Below, one piece after another: positions 25,401 through 37,130 of a stretch of DNA of 64,000 bases (positions are counted from its first letter, which is position 1; every line of letters begins with the position of its first letter). The DNA is from Bugula neritina (Eukaryota; Bryozoa; Gymnolaemata; Cheilostomatida; Bugulidae): NCBI GenBank assembly GCA_964035545.1, contig OZ037772.1, positions 10,803,318 to 10,867,317 on the forward strand, in the 5' to 3' direction. Made by a program: the position numbers and the translations under genes. The notes under the pieces were generated by a model. That model ran no database searches. It had not been told where the DNA came from and saw only the letters and a program-made list of their open reading frames with translations.

Positions 25401-26570
25401 TGGGAATAACAAGACATAGTGGGAGTTATCTCCTTTATATTAGACTGGGCTAATAACCTTTATACTGGATATACTGATTGATGCACAGTACTTTTAACTC
25501 AGCCATTCAGTTTGGACATCCTAGTACAGCTCTCTCACACTTACAGACAAAAACTCACAGGCTATAGGAAATCTTGGCCTAATAAATAAAAAAGTCATTT
25601 CCTAGTTGCTAAAAGCCATCATCTAAAAAGAGTACCTGTACGCATTCTGTTAGAAACCACCGCAAACGACTTTGAAATGGTGGCTAGTTTACTAGTCTCT
25701 CTATACTCCTTCAAACCACATAGGACTAGACGGTCTGCATCACTATCATTTGGAAGGCTGCAAGGTTTCTTCCGCCTTTTATCTGAAACCAAACAACATA
25801 AACACATGTGAGGCATTTCCACATGGCTGTACCATACAGCAATATTATCATATGATAGCTTGCAAAACTTTGTACTACTACTAAAAAAAGGTTTAATATT
25901 TGTCTATGTGGTTTAGGCTTGCTTTCCATTATAGAATTGTAATAATGAGACTAACCTGTTTTATAGCCTACGGCTCTACTGTTCAGTTGGGTAGGCTGGT
26001 GAGTGAGACTGTGCCGTAGTTTTGTAGCATATGCTAGTAGGACACTCAGGTTAATCCATGTGGGCTTAATATGTACATTATGTAGGTCAGCGTAACAGGA
26101 AGTGATGTCATTAACTAGTTGGATGATGTCATCGTCTGCAGTTACACAGAAATTTATTGTTTGCTGATAAATCAAGCATCGTACAACAAAACTTGAACTT
26201 TAGAAAAGAATTGATTTTCTCCAATAGAACTAAATAACGATTTAGATTTTAGACAAAAAAACTATGAACCACAAAACAAATATACTTTTTTTAATAAATT
26301 AAATTTTCAAAATAATATGTGAGTCATCATTATTTCCAGAACGGAACCTATTTAATATAGAATATCCGATAACTCCTTTTTTAAGTATCAACAACAATAG
26401 CCATAGAGCATTTATGTTTTTTCAATCACATTACTTGGAAACCAACACAAATTTTAGGATTTTGGTGCATGAACTAAACTAAATTGACACATCTAGTATT
26501 ACTAGTATTACTCATAGCAAGCACATGTCACTCACTTACCTTCTACTGTCGCAGTGGTGACAGCAGCCAT
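1407..26570 (-). CDS. Large MYND-finger scaffold protein, probably AJM1-like (apical junction component 1)
   Basis: Twenty-four coding exons join in one frame with GT-AG borders: 26540-26570, 25956-26135, 25636-25782, 24934-25028, 23174-24458, 13874-14062, 11970-13646, 10774-11132, 10241-10370, 8843-9804, 8213-8375, 7775-7876, 7282-7434, 6363-6766, 5774-5897, 5300-5359, 4878-5180, 4190-4365, 3945-4105, 3399-3556, 2979-3121, 2630-2803, 2145-2303, 1407-1601. The product is about 2,509 residues. Residues 1-70 form a compact, probably helical start (MAAVTTATVEDDDIIQLVND). A long low-complexity Ser/Arg/Tyr/His-rich region follows. A MYND finger lies at 2206-2249 (C2206, C2209, C2225, C2228, C2233, C2237, H2245, C2249). 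The last 260 residues are well ordered and end LLEDLDLAVTF. Disordered Ser/Arg/Tyr-rich sequence followed by a Cys-rich finger and an alpha/beta-like tail suggests AJM1, an epithelial junction protein. That name is inferred from memory of the architecture; the exon chain itself is much firmer. Confidence 0.8.
3399..4105 (-). other. Exons encoding the MYND zinc finger of the AJM1-like protein
   Basis: Exons 3945-4105 and 3399-3556 join in phase 2, inside the serine codon that follows C2233. Together they give the spacing C-x2-C-x15-C-x2-C-x4-C-x3-C-x7-H-x3-C, with CKNC, CHGC, YYC, and CRRQDW followed by HKPLC. All eight zinc ligands are present. MYND fingers bind proline-rich partners. An acidic Ser/Asp stretch precedes the finger. 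The intron splits the finger between its fifth and sixth ligands. Confidence 0.85.
4366..4877 (-). repeat. Minisatellite filling an AJM1-like intron, unit about 27 bp carrying the donor site
   Basis: The intron after exon 4878-5180 consists largely of diverged units close to TTTAACTCAGTCATAGTTAG (minus strand). The exon end and donor read AACTTAGTCTTG|GTTAGT, and the units read AACTCAGTCATAGTTAGT. The repeat therefore resembles the exon-intron border itself. Confidence 0.7.
6831..7022 (-). mobile_element. tRNA-derived SINE, copy 1
   Basis: This is one of at least six related copies of about 200 bp in the window. On the plus strand it reads tail first: TTTATAGTCACTATCCCTG, then the shared core GACTGGATGCTCTTCCTAAC, then a box-B-like GGTTTCAAACCC and a tRNA-like head. 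It lies in the intron between exons 7282-7434 and 6363-6766. The box A region is worn. Confidence 0.75.
8020..8212 (-). repeat. Minisatellite of repeated splice-donor sequence next to AJM1-like exon 8213-8375
   Basis: Read on the minus strand, the exon ends CAACTG G|GTGAGTCAGTTAAGTTG and units of about 15-18 bases follow, many containing GGTGAGTCAG. At least five copies of the donor-like GGTGAGT occur. The array begins at the donor itself. Confidence 0.75.
8700..8785. repeat. TTAAA-type microsatellite
   Basis: Imperfect runs of TTAAA/TAAAA in the intron between exons 8843-9804 and 8213-8375 of the minus-strand gene. Confidence 0.7.
9427..9735 (-). repeat. Coding 12-residue repeats in AJM1-like protein
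   Basis: Inside exon 8843-9804 about eight 36-bp units encode a 12-residue motif, alternating HQVPFQSHVTPS and HQVLSESHVTPT. Every unit keeps frame, and the reverse strand is also open over the whole array. The DNA identity between units is high, so the array is young or homogenised. The peptide is His/Ser/Thr-rich and probably disordered. Confidence 0.85.
11985..12090 (-). repeat. Coding 8-residue repeats (ARxEYSTS) in AJM1-like protein
   Basis: Near the end of exon 11970-13646 four 24-bp units encode ARYEYSTS, ARGEYSTS, ARDEYRTS and ARGANSTS. Three keep a tyrosine after an acidic residue, a context compatible with tyrosine phosphorylation. That functional reading is inference. Confidence 0.8.
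15906..15975 (-). pseudogene. tRNA-like relic (tRNA pseudogene or SINE head)
   Basis: On the minus strand about 70 bases start GCCTCTTTAGTATACTGGTT, carry a box B, GTTTGAATCCC, and end ACGGGGC. The first and last seven bases can pair at about six positions. The A box and acceptor stem recall tRNA-Asp, but the anticodon arm does not fold convincingly, so it is unlikely to be functional. Confidence 0.45.
18117..18156 (-). CDS. Possible alternative first exon of the AJM1-like gene
   Basis: Within the 9-kb intron a 40-base segment reads MSLAFLSAWNDED and ends G|GTATGT in phase 1. The next exon, 13874-14062, needs exactly phase 1, so the two would join as DED-G-NIWKN. It would make a product lacking the first five exons (about 580 residues). 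There is no upstream acceptor that would make it a normal internal coding exon in frame. Supported only by phase, a good donor and an ATG. Confidence 0.5.
20008..20125. repeat. Diverged minisatellite, about 20-bp unit
   Basis: Repeated variants of AACTTGACTAGCAACTGG in the large AJM1-like intron, about five to six copies. Confidence 0.6.
22579..22876. repeat. 14-bp minisatellite, about 21 copies
   Basis: Units of CAGTAGGTGTATTA or TAGTAGGTGTATTA are nearly identical except for one C/T position that switches along the array. One unit carries an extra G-to-A change. It lies about 300 bases past the donor of exon 23174-24458. Confidence 0.95.
24745..24872. repeat. 12-bp minisatellite (ATAATGTAGTGC)
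   Basis: About ten copies, with CACAATGTAGTG variants at the left and ATAATGTATTGC variants at the right. Both strands are open because the unit is a multiple of three. It lies in the intron between exons 24934-25028 and 23174-24458. Confidence 0.9.
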
Positions 26571-27425
26571 TAACTACCTTTAGAGCATCTGCAACATACT
26601 GACACTTTTACCTCTGAGATGTCAACGTGAGAAATATTAAATAGTGAGACTAAAATAGTGTAACAGATGACAGATAATGTGTGATATAGTCTCTCACTCA
26701 GAATTCTAACCAACATTTCTATTTATTATAACTTACAAGCAAATTTCAACCAAAACAAATGGAAATGACTGAAAATTTAGCATATGTTCAATATTTATAC
26801 AATAGTTAGCCAATTAACAAAGCACTTTTAACCAAAAAGCAATATTTGCAGAATTTCCCTAATGAGTGTTACTTACCAATTAGTTCCATGTTCATTGCAT
26901 AACATGAACTTGACGCAACTATAAAATGCATTAACTTGAATTATATATTACACAATCCAGCCTAGTAATCAAAGAGAGTGTATTTTCTAAGGATATGAGA
27001 GCAGCAATGAATAGAATAAAAACTCTAAACAACCTTCATTTAAGTTAATTGATCTGTAATCAATACTTTACTTTAGAACTTAAAGTTATATCAGAAAAGT
27101 AAATAAACTTTTTTCTAGTAATAAAACAATACTAAGAATAGTAGCAGCGGTTTATCCGAGACAATTATATGAGCATAAGGAGGGAGCCATTAGTGCAGGC
27201 TATGAGGCAGCATCGCTGACTTAGATTATTGATTTTTACACAAATTTTTTGTCTCAAAACTAATCCCAAGATGTGGCTAAAAATTTAAAGTTTGAATACT
27301 ATAATTAGCATAGTACAGGTTTTGACCAAAATTATCATTATATTTACCTTTCGATGCATGTGTAGAAACTGCTTTTGACAGGTGGAATCAAATAGTGAAA
27401 TCCATTTGAATAGCAACAAGTGATC

Positions 27426-27588
27426 ACAGGTTCTTATACAAGTGACAGTAGTGACAGGTACTTGCAGACGATCAAGCGAATGACAGTAGTGACAGGTATT
27501 CCCAGGATCTGACACTAGTGACAGTGACAACAGGTACTTGCAGGCTCTGAGGCAAATGCCAGTAGTGACAGGTATCCACAGGTTCTCC
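27426..27588. repeat. Minisatellite around GACAGTAGTGACAGGTA
   Basis: Three to four copies of a unit of about 45-50 bases, each with a GACAGTAGTGACAGGTA-like core followed by a CTTGCAGG- or CCCAGG-like segment. Confidence 0.7.
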
Positions 27589-28069
27589 AAGTACTAGGTT
27601 GCAAAGCACTGCTGTAATTATATTCTACAAACACTAGCCATGCATAAACTGCATCATTATTATAGGTTTTGTCTTAATAGGTTTCAATATGACTTTAAAA
27701 CAATTAGTTTAAGGTTACATGACCAATGAAAAGCTAAACAATGAAGTGTGAAAACAGCTATTCAGTACACTTCAAGCAATATTAATTCGTGTATGCAATT
27801 AAAAATTCTTTACTTTTACAATAGCAAGGACATTGGATTGGCTTAATTCTACTCCATAGACTTTCTTTATTGTGTTTGTTAATTACCGCTGAAAGATTTA
27901 GTTTAAATATTGAAGTATTAAACTTTACTAAATACAAGTATAATTATTATAATGTGCCTACTCACCAGATATTTTAATAGCTCCAGACAAAACTGCATAC
28001 TTCACTAGGAAACAGAACAAACTGTAGTAGACACACAGCTATACCTTTTAGGTTAAGAAACTTAAGGAA

Positions 28070-28267
28070 CTCACTAAGATTATAGTCGATATCCCCGTGA
28101 GAACCCCGATAGAAAAGTTATTTTCAAAGCAGCCTAAATATTTATTCATGTGAGGCAAAGAAGCAAACGTGACTGGATGCTCTTCCTAACATCAGACCTG
28201 GTGCTCGAACTCGAACCACTGACCTCATGCTTACTAGGTCAGCCGGCTATAACCCCCACACCACTGC
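28070..28267 (-). mobile_element. tRNA-derived SINE, copy 2
   Basis: Same order as copy 1: TTATAGTCGATATCCCCGTG, core GACTGGATGCTCTTCCTAAC, then a CTCGAACTCGAACCAC head region and a worn box A. It is more diverged than the copies at 30380 and 52009. Confidence 0.75.
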
Positions 28268-28924
28268 AATATTTTATAGGTAGACGGTACTATAATGTTA
28301 AAATATTCACCATAATCTCTGTAACTAGTAAAGTGAAATGTTAAATGCAAGAATGGGCACATCGGTATAGATTCCATGCCAAGTACATGCAGCCATCTTA
28401 AAAATCCCTGATGACTCATACCTCATACCACAATTACCACCAAAATACTCCTAAAAATTTGAAATCTCACAGCTTCAGACATACAAATAAAGAAAACCTT
28501 CAACGTGTAGTAATGGTAAAGTTTGGTTTTAATTTTAAAAAGTTCAAGAATTTCAAAAATGTAAAAAAGTTCAATACTCCTAGATTTCATTTTCAACACT
28601 GACTAATTACCACAATGACTATCACAAGATAAACTTGTACACATAGCAATGGTTCCACGTCCACACATTGCCATCTCACTGCGGGTGTCAAATAAAGCCT
28701 CCAAACTTGCGTGTTACACACGCGCTTAGAACTAGTAGGTAAAATAACTACATAATTTGCTTTTCAAATTGAATCTATATCCAATATCAACTATGATATA
28801 GACACATCCACACTGTGTAATGTTCATCGTGTAGGCCATCATTACCAATATGTTAAACAGGTAACACTTCTACACAATAACTGAGTAATTTGACCTAGTA
28901 AACCCAATAGTAGTGGTTCCTGTG

Positions 28925-30974
28925 CTAGAATATCGAGAGCTTCTTACGACCCTCCCTCTGTCCCTTGTGTCTATGCAGTTCTCGGTATGATTTAGTCAGA
29001 GTTTCTAAATATTTCTCAGCCTTAGTCAACTTTTCAGTGAGATGTTTGACGCCCCCCGCATCACGTCTGCTCACATTGATCTCTAGACGCTGTTTTATAG
29101 ATATGATTTCCTTCTCTACACGGGACAACTCCTCTTCGGTTTTCATAACCTGTGAGACAATCGCATTACATAATAATATATATAAATAGTATAATATGTA
29201 CATAGTATAATATATACACACAGTACAATATAGTACAATAAATAATATAAATAATAAATATTATCAATTTTACAAACAACCACTTTATATTGAATGTTGA
29301 ACGAGTTACAAATAAAAATATTACATTAAAAATGCCCCAACCAGTTTTAAATACCTTATAAAAGCATTACCGTTGAAATAAATTATTCTAAGGAATATTT
29401 TCATTACAATAATATGTAAATGATTTTTTTCTAGGGCTAAACTTGGATGAGTGAGAGAGGTCATGACCTGTCCCAATAAATACTAGTTGCTTGGGCAGAA
29501 CTCTGGTATCAGATTCTTTTGAGTTAGTCAAGGGAAAGCGACTGATAAATTTCATACAGGTTAGTAATATGATGTCATACCTGTATATTAATACTCTTAT
29601 CTGACTTCTTAGACAGCTGGTGTTTAGATATAACGGAGGGAGCTGATTTACCCGGCGTAGTCTGCTTGCGGTATGATGTCATATCCACTATAATAGAGGC
29701 CAAACACGGGAGATTAAAACCAAAATGAGATCCACAAAACCAAATACCACTTGAGCTTTTAAATACTACATACAAAGTTAAGTAATAGATAATATTTAAG
29801 TTAAAGCAACTCCTTATGTAAAAAACCAAATGCTACTCAACTGAATTAGCCAGATATAAACTTGCTTTGTTTAAAGATAAGTTGTATTAACGTATTTAAG
29901 CTTTCAAATACTGACCTAGCTTTTGCTTTCAACCACTCTGATAAAACTAGTAGTGATATAACTAGTGATTGGCATTGCGATAGCACTAGCTATTATCATT
30001 GTGATTCATTAGTGATTGTCATTTACTGTACAGATGCAAGCCAAACAGATTGCTAACATAAAGCTGTTTCTGTACCTTTTCTGCCGTGACCTAGCGATTT
30101 GTTGAGATACGTGAACAAATCCGCTGACTTGGCACGACTCCCAGATGCTGCCTTTAGTTTATGTTTCTCTTTCTTCTTCAGCACGTCAAACATGTCTTTG
30201 TTTCCAGTCCTTCTCTTCAACTCCATTATCCTGTCGAGTGACTTCCCTGGAATAATGGCGGAGAAAGATATCACATGATCTCACCCGTAAAAGGATGTGA
30301 GAGATGTTAAGATGTCATTTCCTGGTAATGAAGTATAGATTCGATAAAAAAGTACTACTTTATGTAAATAAAAACTTGGGTTGGTTTATAGTCTCTATCC
30401 TTGTGAGAACTCCTGGTAGGAAGGATTTTTTGAGCTAAAGACAGTTTTATAGTGGCACGGTAACAATTATGACTGGATGCTCTTCCTAACATCACCAATG
30501 ACCTTTACTGGGGTTCAAACCCATGACTTTGTGTTTACTAAGCCAGTGCTGCAACTCCTAAACCACAGCTGTTTACTAATGCTGTTTTATGTTAATAGGG
30601 AATAGATTTATTTAAAAGTATAACTAAAAATATTTTTAAAAGATTGATGACATTTGGGAGAAAATAGACTGAGAGTCTATACCTGGAGGTAGCTTCAAGA
30701 TTGGCACAGGCTCAACACGCCCCTGAGAATCTTTGCCTAAACCTTCACCAGGTTTATATCCCATTAGAGCCATCAGTTTTGAACCAACACCCTGCAAATA
30801 CAGAACGAAATTAGGTCAAAGTTTAGATTAAATAACAACAAGAGAAGACAATTCAGAAATTATATGCATATAAATAAAGTGCATAACAGGAAACAGGTCT
30901 GTAGTTAAGTTTTAATGTGACAATTTCCAATAATAGAACAATTTATTTTTTATATATATATATACATATATATA

Positions 30975-31006
<32 letters not shown>

Positions 31007-31035
31007 GTATATATATATATTATATATATATACAT

Positions 31036-31128
<93 letters not shown>

Positions 31129-31156
31129 TATAATATATATATATATACATATATAT

Positions 31157-31246
<90 letters not shown>

Positions 31247-34200
31247 ATATAATATATATATATTTATTTATTTATATATATATATTTCGAGTATAAACTA
31301 ACTCTAGTGTGAGATTCCCAATCAGCAAGTTTCTCAGAATCTGAAGGCTTCCACAAGTAGTTGGGTAATTCATCTACATTCTCTGTAGTTGTCCCATCCT
31401 TACCGGGAATACTTTCCTCATCACTGCTTGAGGAATCTAATAATATCAAAGAATTTGTCATCAATGTATGTAAAGATTAGGCAAGCATATACATGTGACC
31501 TAAAGTCAAGTACGTGAAGTGACACTTTTAGACCGAAATAAATTCACCATAACCAAACATATATTTGGCAATTTCTTTCTTTGTACCTAACAGTACATGC
31601 GTTCCAGCTATTGATTGTAATTAGTATTACTTCTTAACCCAATACAAATGATTGGGTTAAGAGATTTGGATTTCCTAAATGATGACTCACAGCTTCTTTT
31701 GTAGATGTCAGTGTGACTCATACTCAATGAAGGCAGCCAATCATGCGTTAGCTTTCATCATAAAGATGCTTTGATTGGCTATGAGCGATTTCAATGCATG
31801 GGAAGATAGTTATTCAGAGTAAGGTACGATCATTCTAATAGTTTGCATCACAAATTCCATTGTTCAAGTTGAATGATTTTGTAATCCTTAAGTTATGGAA
31901 TCGAATGTCAAGACATGACTAAACAAACTAAAAACTCATAGATGCAGCATAATCATAGTGACAATGCATTATGTTACAGTGCATCTTGAACAGAACAGTC
32001 ACAACTGCTTGTAACATGATTTTTGATTAAATTTAATAGGAAAGATTTGAAAGTCACAATTCAAATTCCTTTAGCTGTTTAAGCTCAGATGATTTAATCA
32101 ATCTAGCATGACCTAGGCAACTGGTTACTAGACAAATCAGATTTATATCTGGATGAACTTTTAAACAACCATTAATTATTATTAAATTCATATATGAGTA
32201 AAGTTTAATTGAGTTGATCAGATTGAAAACAGGTTCTGGTAACTTAATTGTGTCAGAAGCTACCTGATTGGCTGTTTATGGGAATGACATCACATTTCTC
32301 AACAGCGTGTGTTGCTTCCCCATAGTCATTAAACATAACTTCTAGAAATTCTTCACCATGGGTGTCCACCACGGTGGCTCGATACCAGAGTTGATCCTCT
32401 GAGAACTTAGCTAGACAGGTGTCTCCAACACTCAGCCCACTACAGTACAGAGTAAACACTCAGCTAACTACAGTACAGAGTAAACACTCAGCTCACTACA
32501 GTACAGAGTAAACACTCAGCTAACTACAGTACAGAGTAAACACTCAGCTCACTACAGTACAGAGTAAACACTTAGCTAACTACAGGACAGAGTAAACACT
32601 CAACTAACTACAGTACAGAGTAAACACTCAGCTAACTACAGTACAGAGTAAACATTCAGCTAACTACAGTACAGAGTAAACACCCAGCTAACTACAGTAC
32701 AGAGTAAACACTCAGCTGACTACAGTACAGAGTAAACACTGAGCTCACTACAGTACAGAGCAAACACTCAGCTAACTACAGTACAGAGTAAACACTCAGC
32801 TAACTACAGTACACAATAAACACCCAGCTAACTACAGTACAGAGTAAACACGCAGCCCACTACAGTACACATCAAATAGCGCAGATGGCGAGCAATGATC
32901 TCCACAAGACTTACCTACAGTCTGCTTCTATAAACTCCTGCAGATCATCGATGTCTACAAGATGCCCGTGAGACAACTTGCACTCCTCGTCACCAAACCT
33001 ACATTGACCTCTCATATAATGTGGGCAAATCTTCATAGAGATATGTGTTGGTTGACAAAACATCACTCGAACCTGAAGAACATAAATAACATTACGAAAT
33101 GCTAAATCTCCAACGAAAGGAGAATATTAGAGACTTCACAGGCAAGTAGAATGCATACAGTTTTCTGCAGGACTTAGTCTTTGCATGTAAAATTGCGACA
33201 TATCAACTGAGTTCCCTATCTCACCGAAATACTGAAAGTGAAAGTGAATCCTTCATTTTTATTAAATTTCAGAATAATGCACTCGTCTATAAAATGCAGA
33301 AAATCTCACTGCCAACCCTGAATCTACGACAAAACATAATGTATAGGTTTAAATTCCCTTCGACAATAAAACATTCTTGATTTGAAATCCTTAATAAATA
33401 TCCTACACACTAACCTGTTCAGCGTCAGCGTTGAAACCAATAATGGCAGCATTGCAGTATTGGTATTCTCCCCAGCTTTGAGAGTGGGGGGCTCGAACGC
33501 ACGTCCCTAGAAAGAGACAAATCTGCATAATCTCCAAGTATAAGTTTTCCAGCAGAAGAGCGCCAATAAATTTCATGTATGATAAATGACGTGGGTGTGA
33601 AGTTGAGTAGGAAATGATTCAGGAAGTCAATAAATAATTACCAATGAGGTCATCAAGATTTGAAGAAAGGACTGTTTCAGCTTCCTCATTATCGGCAGCA
33701 GTAGCGGCAGCAGGGTCAGATGAATGAGTCACATCATCAGCGAGTGCTGCCTGTAAACAAACAAATAATGACTAGTGGTTTATAAATTAATATAACTCAC
33801 TATATGAAAACATGGCCATTGCACTTCATCATATTCAGAAACGAGTAAAGTTTTAAATAGTATACTTTGCACATTTCTAAATGCCTGAGTATATAAACTT
33901 AAATCAAACTGATAAACTTTACCTGAGCAGTTTAGAAATTAAAAGCAAACAGATTTCTTTTCAAGACTTGCTGTAACCTAATTTACGCATGCAACACAAA
34001 AGGTTTTCTATTTTTATTGCACAAGCAAAAATCTTTTGGCACCAAGAAAATGTTTGTGTTTTAAACAATCTGTTTAAAGCATGATTAAATATTTGCCACA
34101 ACCAAAAGTTGTGTTTATTATAAAAAACTTCTCTAAGCGAACACACATTCAAAAAAATCTGGAATTCCGTACTAGAAACTTTTCTGCAGTAAATAAATTT

Positions 34201-36663
34201 TCTGAGTTGCTATTTGAGCAGGTCATGTGAAACACTTAACGGCGCCTGTCAAATATTTGTTGATAAAGATGTCAGGAGGTTATCAGCCAACATTTTCAGC
34301 AAAAAACATCATAACTTAAATAAAAAAGACTAGCTATCAGCATATAACTAAATAGGTCAGTATATATTATATAGGTCAACTTAATAAATAAACACGGACT
34401 AGTGAGTGCATAATATCTTATTAGGTCTTCTGCACATCATTAAAAAGATTGAGATTTGCAGCTAACTTTAAACAAATATAATAAACAATTTAATGATATA
34501 AACTGACAGAGAAGGCATCTTGAAGCACGTATAATGCATTTCTAGCAGAGGTGTAACTTTTTGTATTTACAAAAATCTAATGCAAGGAAACTCTTGAGTT
34601 TCGGATGATCAAAAAAGCTGCAGAAGACCTTTCAACGTACCCACAGTGGGCAAAGTTAGGGGGTACCTTGACCCCCCCTACCGGAAGTCATGTTTACCTG
34701 AAACGCAGCATACTCAGCATCTTCACCACCATCCTTGCTTCTGATTGGCTGATTCTGAGTCTCAGTCTCACTCAGTGATTTCAGACTGTCTAATAAAAAA
34801 ATTGAAATCGCCAAATTACAGCAAACAGGTTACAAAAATAGTTATTACTGTCAGCTCTTTGGTCAGATAGTCAACATGTGTAGAGAATATTGATATCAAA
34901 ATGCAGTTCTGTTGACAAACATAAAATCAGTCAATATCATGAGTTCAAAGCATAAAAGTTACATATACTGTATTGGACAAATATAAGATAGTCATATTAG
35001 CTACAAGAATGCATTATGACCAGAAACAGTTGTGTTGTATAAGCTGGTTGATAATATTGTTTCATATAAAATGTTCTAATATAAAATTATAATAACAAAC
35101 TAACTAAATTTGTAGTTGAGTAACAGCAAAATGATTTCATTACACAAGTTACTAATGCTTTATATTATACAAGATTAAAATAAAATAATAAATTACCATT
35201 AGTAAGTGCAATGACCTCTACCAGATTATCTCTCAGCTCTAGTAATTCCTCAGAATTATTCCCACCAGCTTCCAACGCCTGATTTACTTGTCTCAACTAC
35301 AGCAGAATTACAATGAAGGAACTCATAACTATTTTAAAAAGCAAACATGTGTGTTACTATTTTTTTACAAACATTAAATAACTCATTAGGACTTCCAACC
35401 TGAATTTCTAACAATATTATTCCCCCATTTTTAGGAGCGGTCTTACCCATTAAGGTTCAGCTCCGATAACTTAAACAGCTACCCAAGCATGACTTAGGCA
35501 GCTAGAGTAGAGTGTTTGGATATACAATAATATGCTTTCACAGTGTATTAGTTGTGTGGAAAATTATTATTGAAAATATTTAACAGTAGAAAATAAAGCT
35601 GGAATAAACTCACAACATTGCTAACTTTATTCTAGAGATCTGAAACTCACTTTCAGACTGCTAGATTAATGAGCAGTAGTGACTAAATATCCATCACAAA
35701 ATCTTATATAAAACTGAACTGAAATAACTAAGTAAACAGTTATACATACTAATAATAATTAGTAGTAGCAGTTAAAAGAAAACTTGTAATAAAACCTCTG
35801 CATAGCAGTAACATCCATATTTTAAAGCAAATCTTAAACTCACACTAACACTGCGAAAGAAATGTGTAAGAGTAGTACATTAATAGTATGAATATCAGTA
35901 TGATTTGAATTAGAATAGAAATAATGATACTATCTATTATCATATTATTTAAATTTGCCATTAACATGTATAGCTAATAAACACCAATAAGACAATGATG
36001 ATGTCTGGTCTACCATTTATTTAATCAATATCAGTATTTTTATATTACATTATTGTACTTATAGTCTAAAACAGTCATTAATAACTTATAATTATATTTA
36101 ATACTGAATGTAGTCTTCATCGCCAGCAATTACTGTCAAAAATATTATTAACAGTCAACTGAAAATGTTAAAACGTAAAACTAACAATAAAAGTAAATCA
36201 GAATGAGAATGTAATACATAATTTGTGTGAACAGTCTAACTCTATTATTGGAACTAACAGTAACATAACTCTAAGACTAAGACTAAGAGTTAGAGTAACA
36301 CTAACTATAAGTCCAATACATGTTGTAACAACAAGAGTATCAGTAACACCAGCTGTAAGAATCAGAATAAGAATGACTATCACTATGAAAATGACTATTA
36401 GTATCAGTATCACTATCACCATCAGACTCAGTATGAGTACTGGTCCGAGTATGAGTGATAAGATAAAGATTGGGTGCAAATGAAACTGGAGGTAAGGTGT
36501 AACTTGCGAACTCTGAGTGTAAAATTTTCAATCAGTTAGAGGCCTTAAAGTTAAACCAGCGGTTATTGCACACTGAAACACAAAATGAAAATGATAAGTT
36601 GAAAAACCTACTTACTTGATCTTTGTAGGTTTTTAAGGTATCCTTCAAAGTATTTGCATCCAT
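28925..36663 (-). CDS. ZGPAT: ZGPAT: zinc finger CCCH-type and G-patch domain protein
   Basis: Twelve coding exons join in frame: 36616-36663, 35197-35296, 34698-34789, 33642-33750, 33415-33506, 32915-33072, 32264-32439, 31303-31436, 30683-30791, 30076-30246, 29581-29687, 28925-29149. The product is 506 residues (human ZGPAT is 531). Domain order matches the family: an N-terminal helical segment ([20 protein letters not shown]), a C-x7-C-x6-C-x3-H finger (C163, C171, C178, H182), a Tudor domain (about 200-258), an acidic linker, a G-patch (304-339, [14 protein letters not shown]) and a C-terminal coiled coil (433-506). In vertebrates ZGPAT is a nuclear protein that represses transcription and binds the helicase DHX15 through its G-patch. 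All finger ligands and G-patch glycines are present, so it should be functional. The exon before the Tudor domain is preceded by a minisatellite that copies its splice acceptor. Confidence 0.96.
30380..30571 (-). mobile_element. tRNA-derived SINE, copy 3
   Basis: Full-length copy in a ZGPAT intron: TTTATAGTCTCTATCC, core GACTGGATGCTCTTCCTAAC, box-B-like GGGTTCAAACCC and a CTAAACCAC box A remnant. Confidence 0.8.
30943..31290. repeat. (TA)n microsatellite in a ZGPAT intron
   Basis: About 350 bases of almost pure TA with a few TAC and TAA interruptions. Its inner part can form cruciforms. Open frames encoding poly-Tyr-Ile are artefacts. Confidence 0.98.
32440..32870 (-). repeat. 28-bp minisatellite copying the ZGPAT Tudor-exon splice acceptor
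   Basis: About 15 units, each reading on the minus strand GTTTACTCTGTACTGTAG followed by T(T/G)AGCTGAGTG. The true acceptor reads CTGTACTGTAG|TGGGCTGAGTG, so each unit repeats the acceptor and the first 10-13 bases of the exon. The outermost unit keeps the exon-like GGGCTG. Confidence 0.9.
36230..36460. repeat. Imperfect hexanucleotide-type repeat in first ZGPAT intron
   Basis: Runs of ACTAAG, then CAGTAT/CACTAT/GAATAA-like words give long open frames on both strands (for example [10 protein letters not shown]). Codon content follows the repeat, so I read this as non-coding. Confidence 0.55.
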
Positions 36664-37130
36664 ATAATCAGAAACAAGCGCACTACATTTGCAAACAAGA
36701 GCTATTTAACCTAAATTAAAAAATTGAAAGAAATAAATAGTTTAATATTTCAATAAAATAACTTTAGTATTGTTTACTTTTTATAGATTTTCGGCTATTC
36801 GTCCATTTAGGATTTTCCATTAGCTTTGTCTGCAATAAACGTCTGAGCGCGACTCGCTAGCAATAGATCAACTTGGACAGTGCTGCGATGAACCATGAAT
36901 ATAATATTATTAGGACAGACATTTAAATTTAATAAAAGAATTAACATTTTTTTACATTTTCAAAGCAGTTTTCAAAATATTTTTTCTAAGGCAGTATAGA
37001 ATAATATTGTCTTCGCTACCATGACAATTTTGATTGACCAATTATATCGCTGATTTAAAACACCAAAACATCATACACGTGCGTTTTTCACGGAACAAGC
37101 TTGTCACCGTATCATTCCATTACAAATGCC
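36664..37130. other. Region upstream of ZGPAT
   Basis: No coding signal is visible. The ZGPAT promoter should lie here. Part of it may belong to the LINE, whose 5' edge cannot be fixed. Confidence 0.4.

Larger units (their letters stand above)
26571..28924. other. Intergenic region between the AJM1-like gene start and the ZGPAT end
   Basis: The two minus-strand genes lie head to tail here. The stretch holds a minisatellite (27426-27588) and a SINE (28070-28267). Promoter elements for the downstream AJM1-like gene should lie just right of 26570, but I see no clear TATA box or initiator. No other coding signal was found. Confidence 0.5.

Noticed and set aside
30917-31252. Long open frames of Tyr-Ile repeats on both strands
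   Set aside because: They translate a pure TA microsatellite inside a ZGPAT intron.
36198-36531. Overlapping frames rich in Ile/Leu/Val or Arg/Thr
   Set aside because: They follow a hexanucleotide-type repeat in the first ZGPAT intron, not codon usage.
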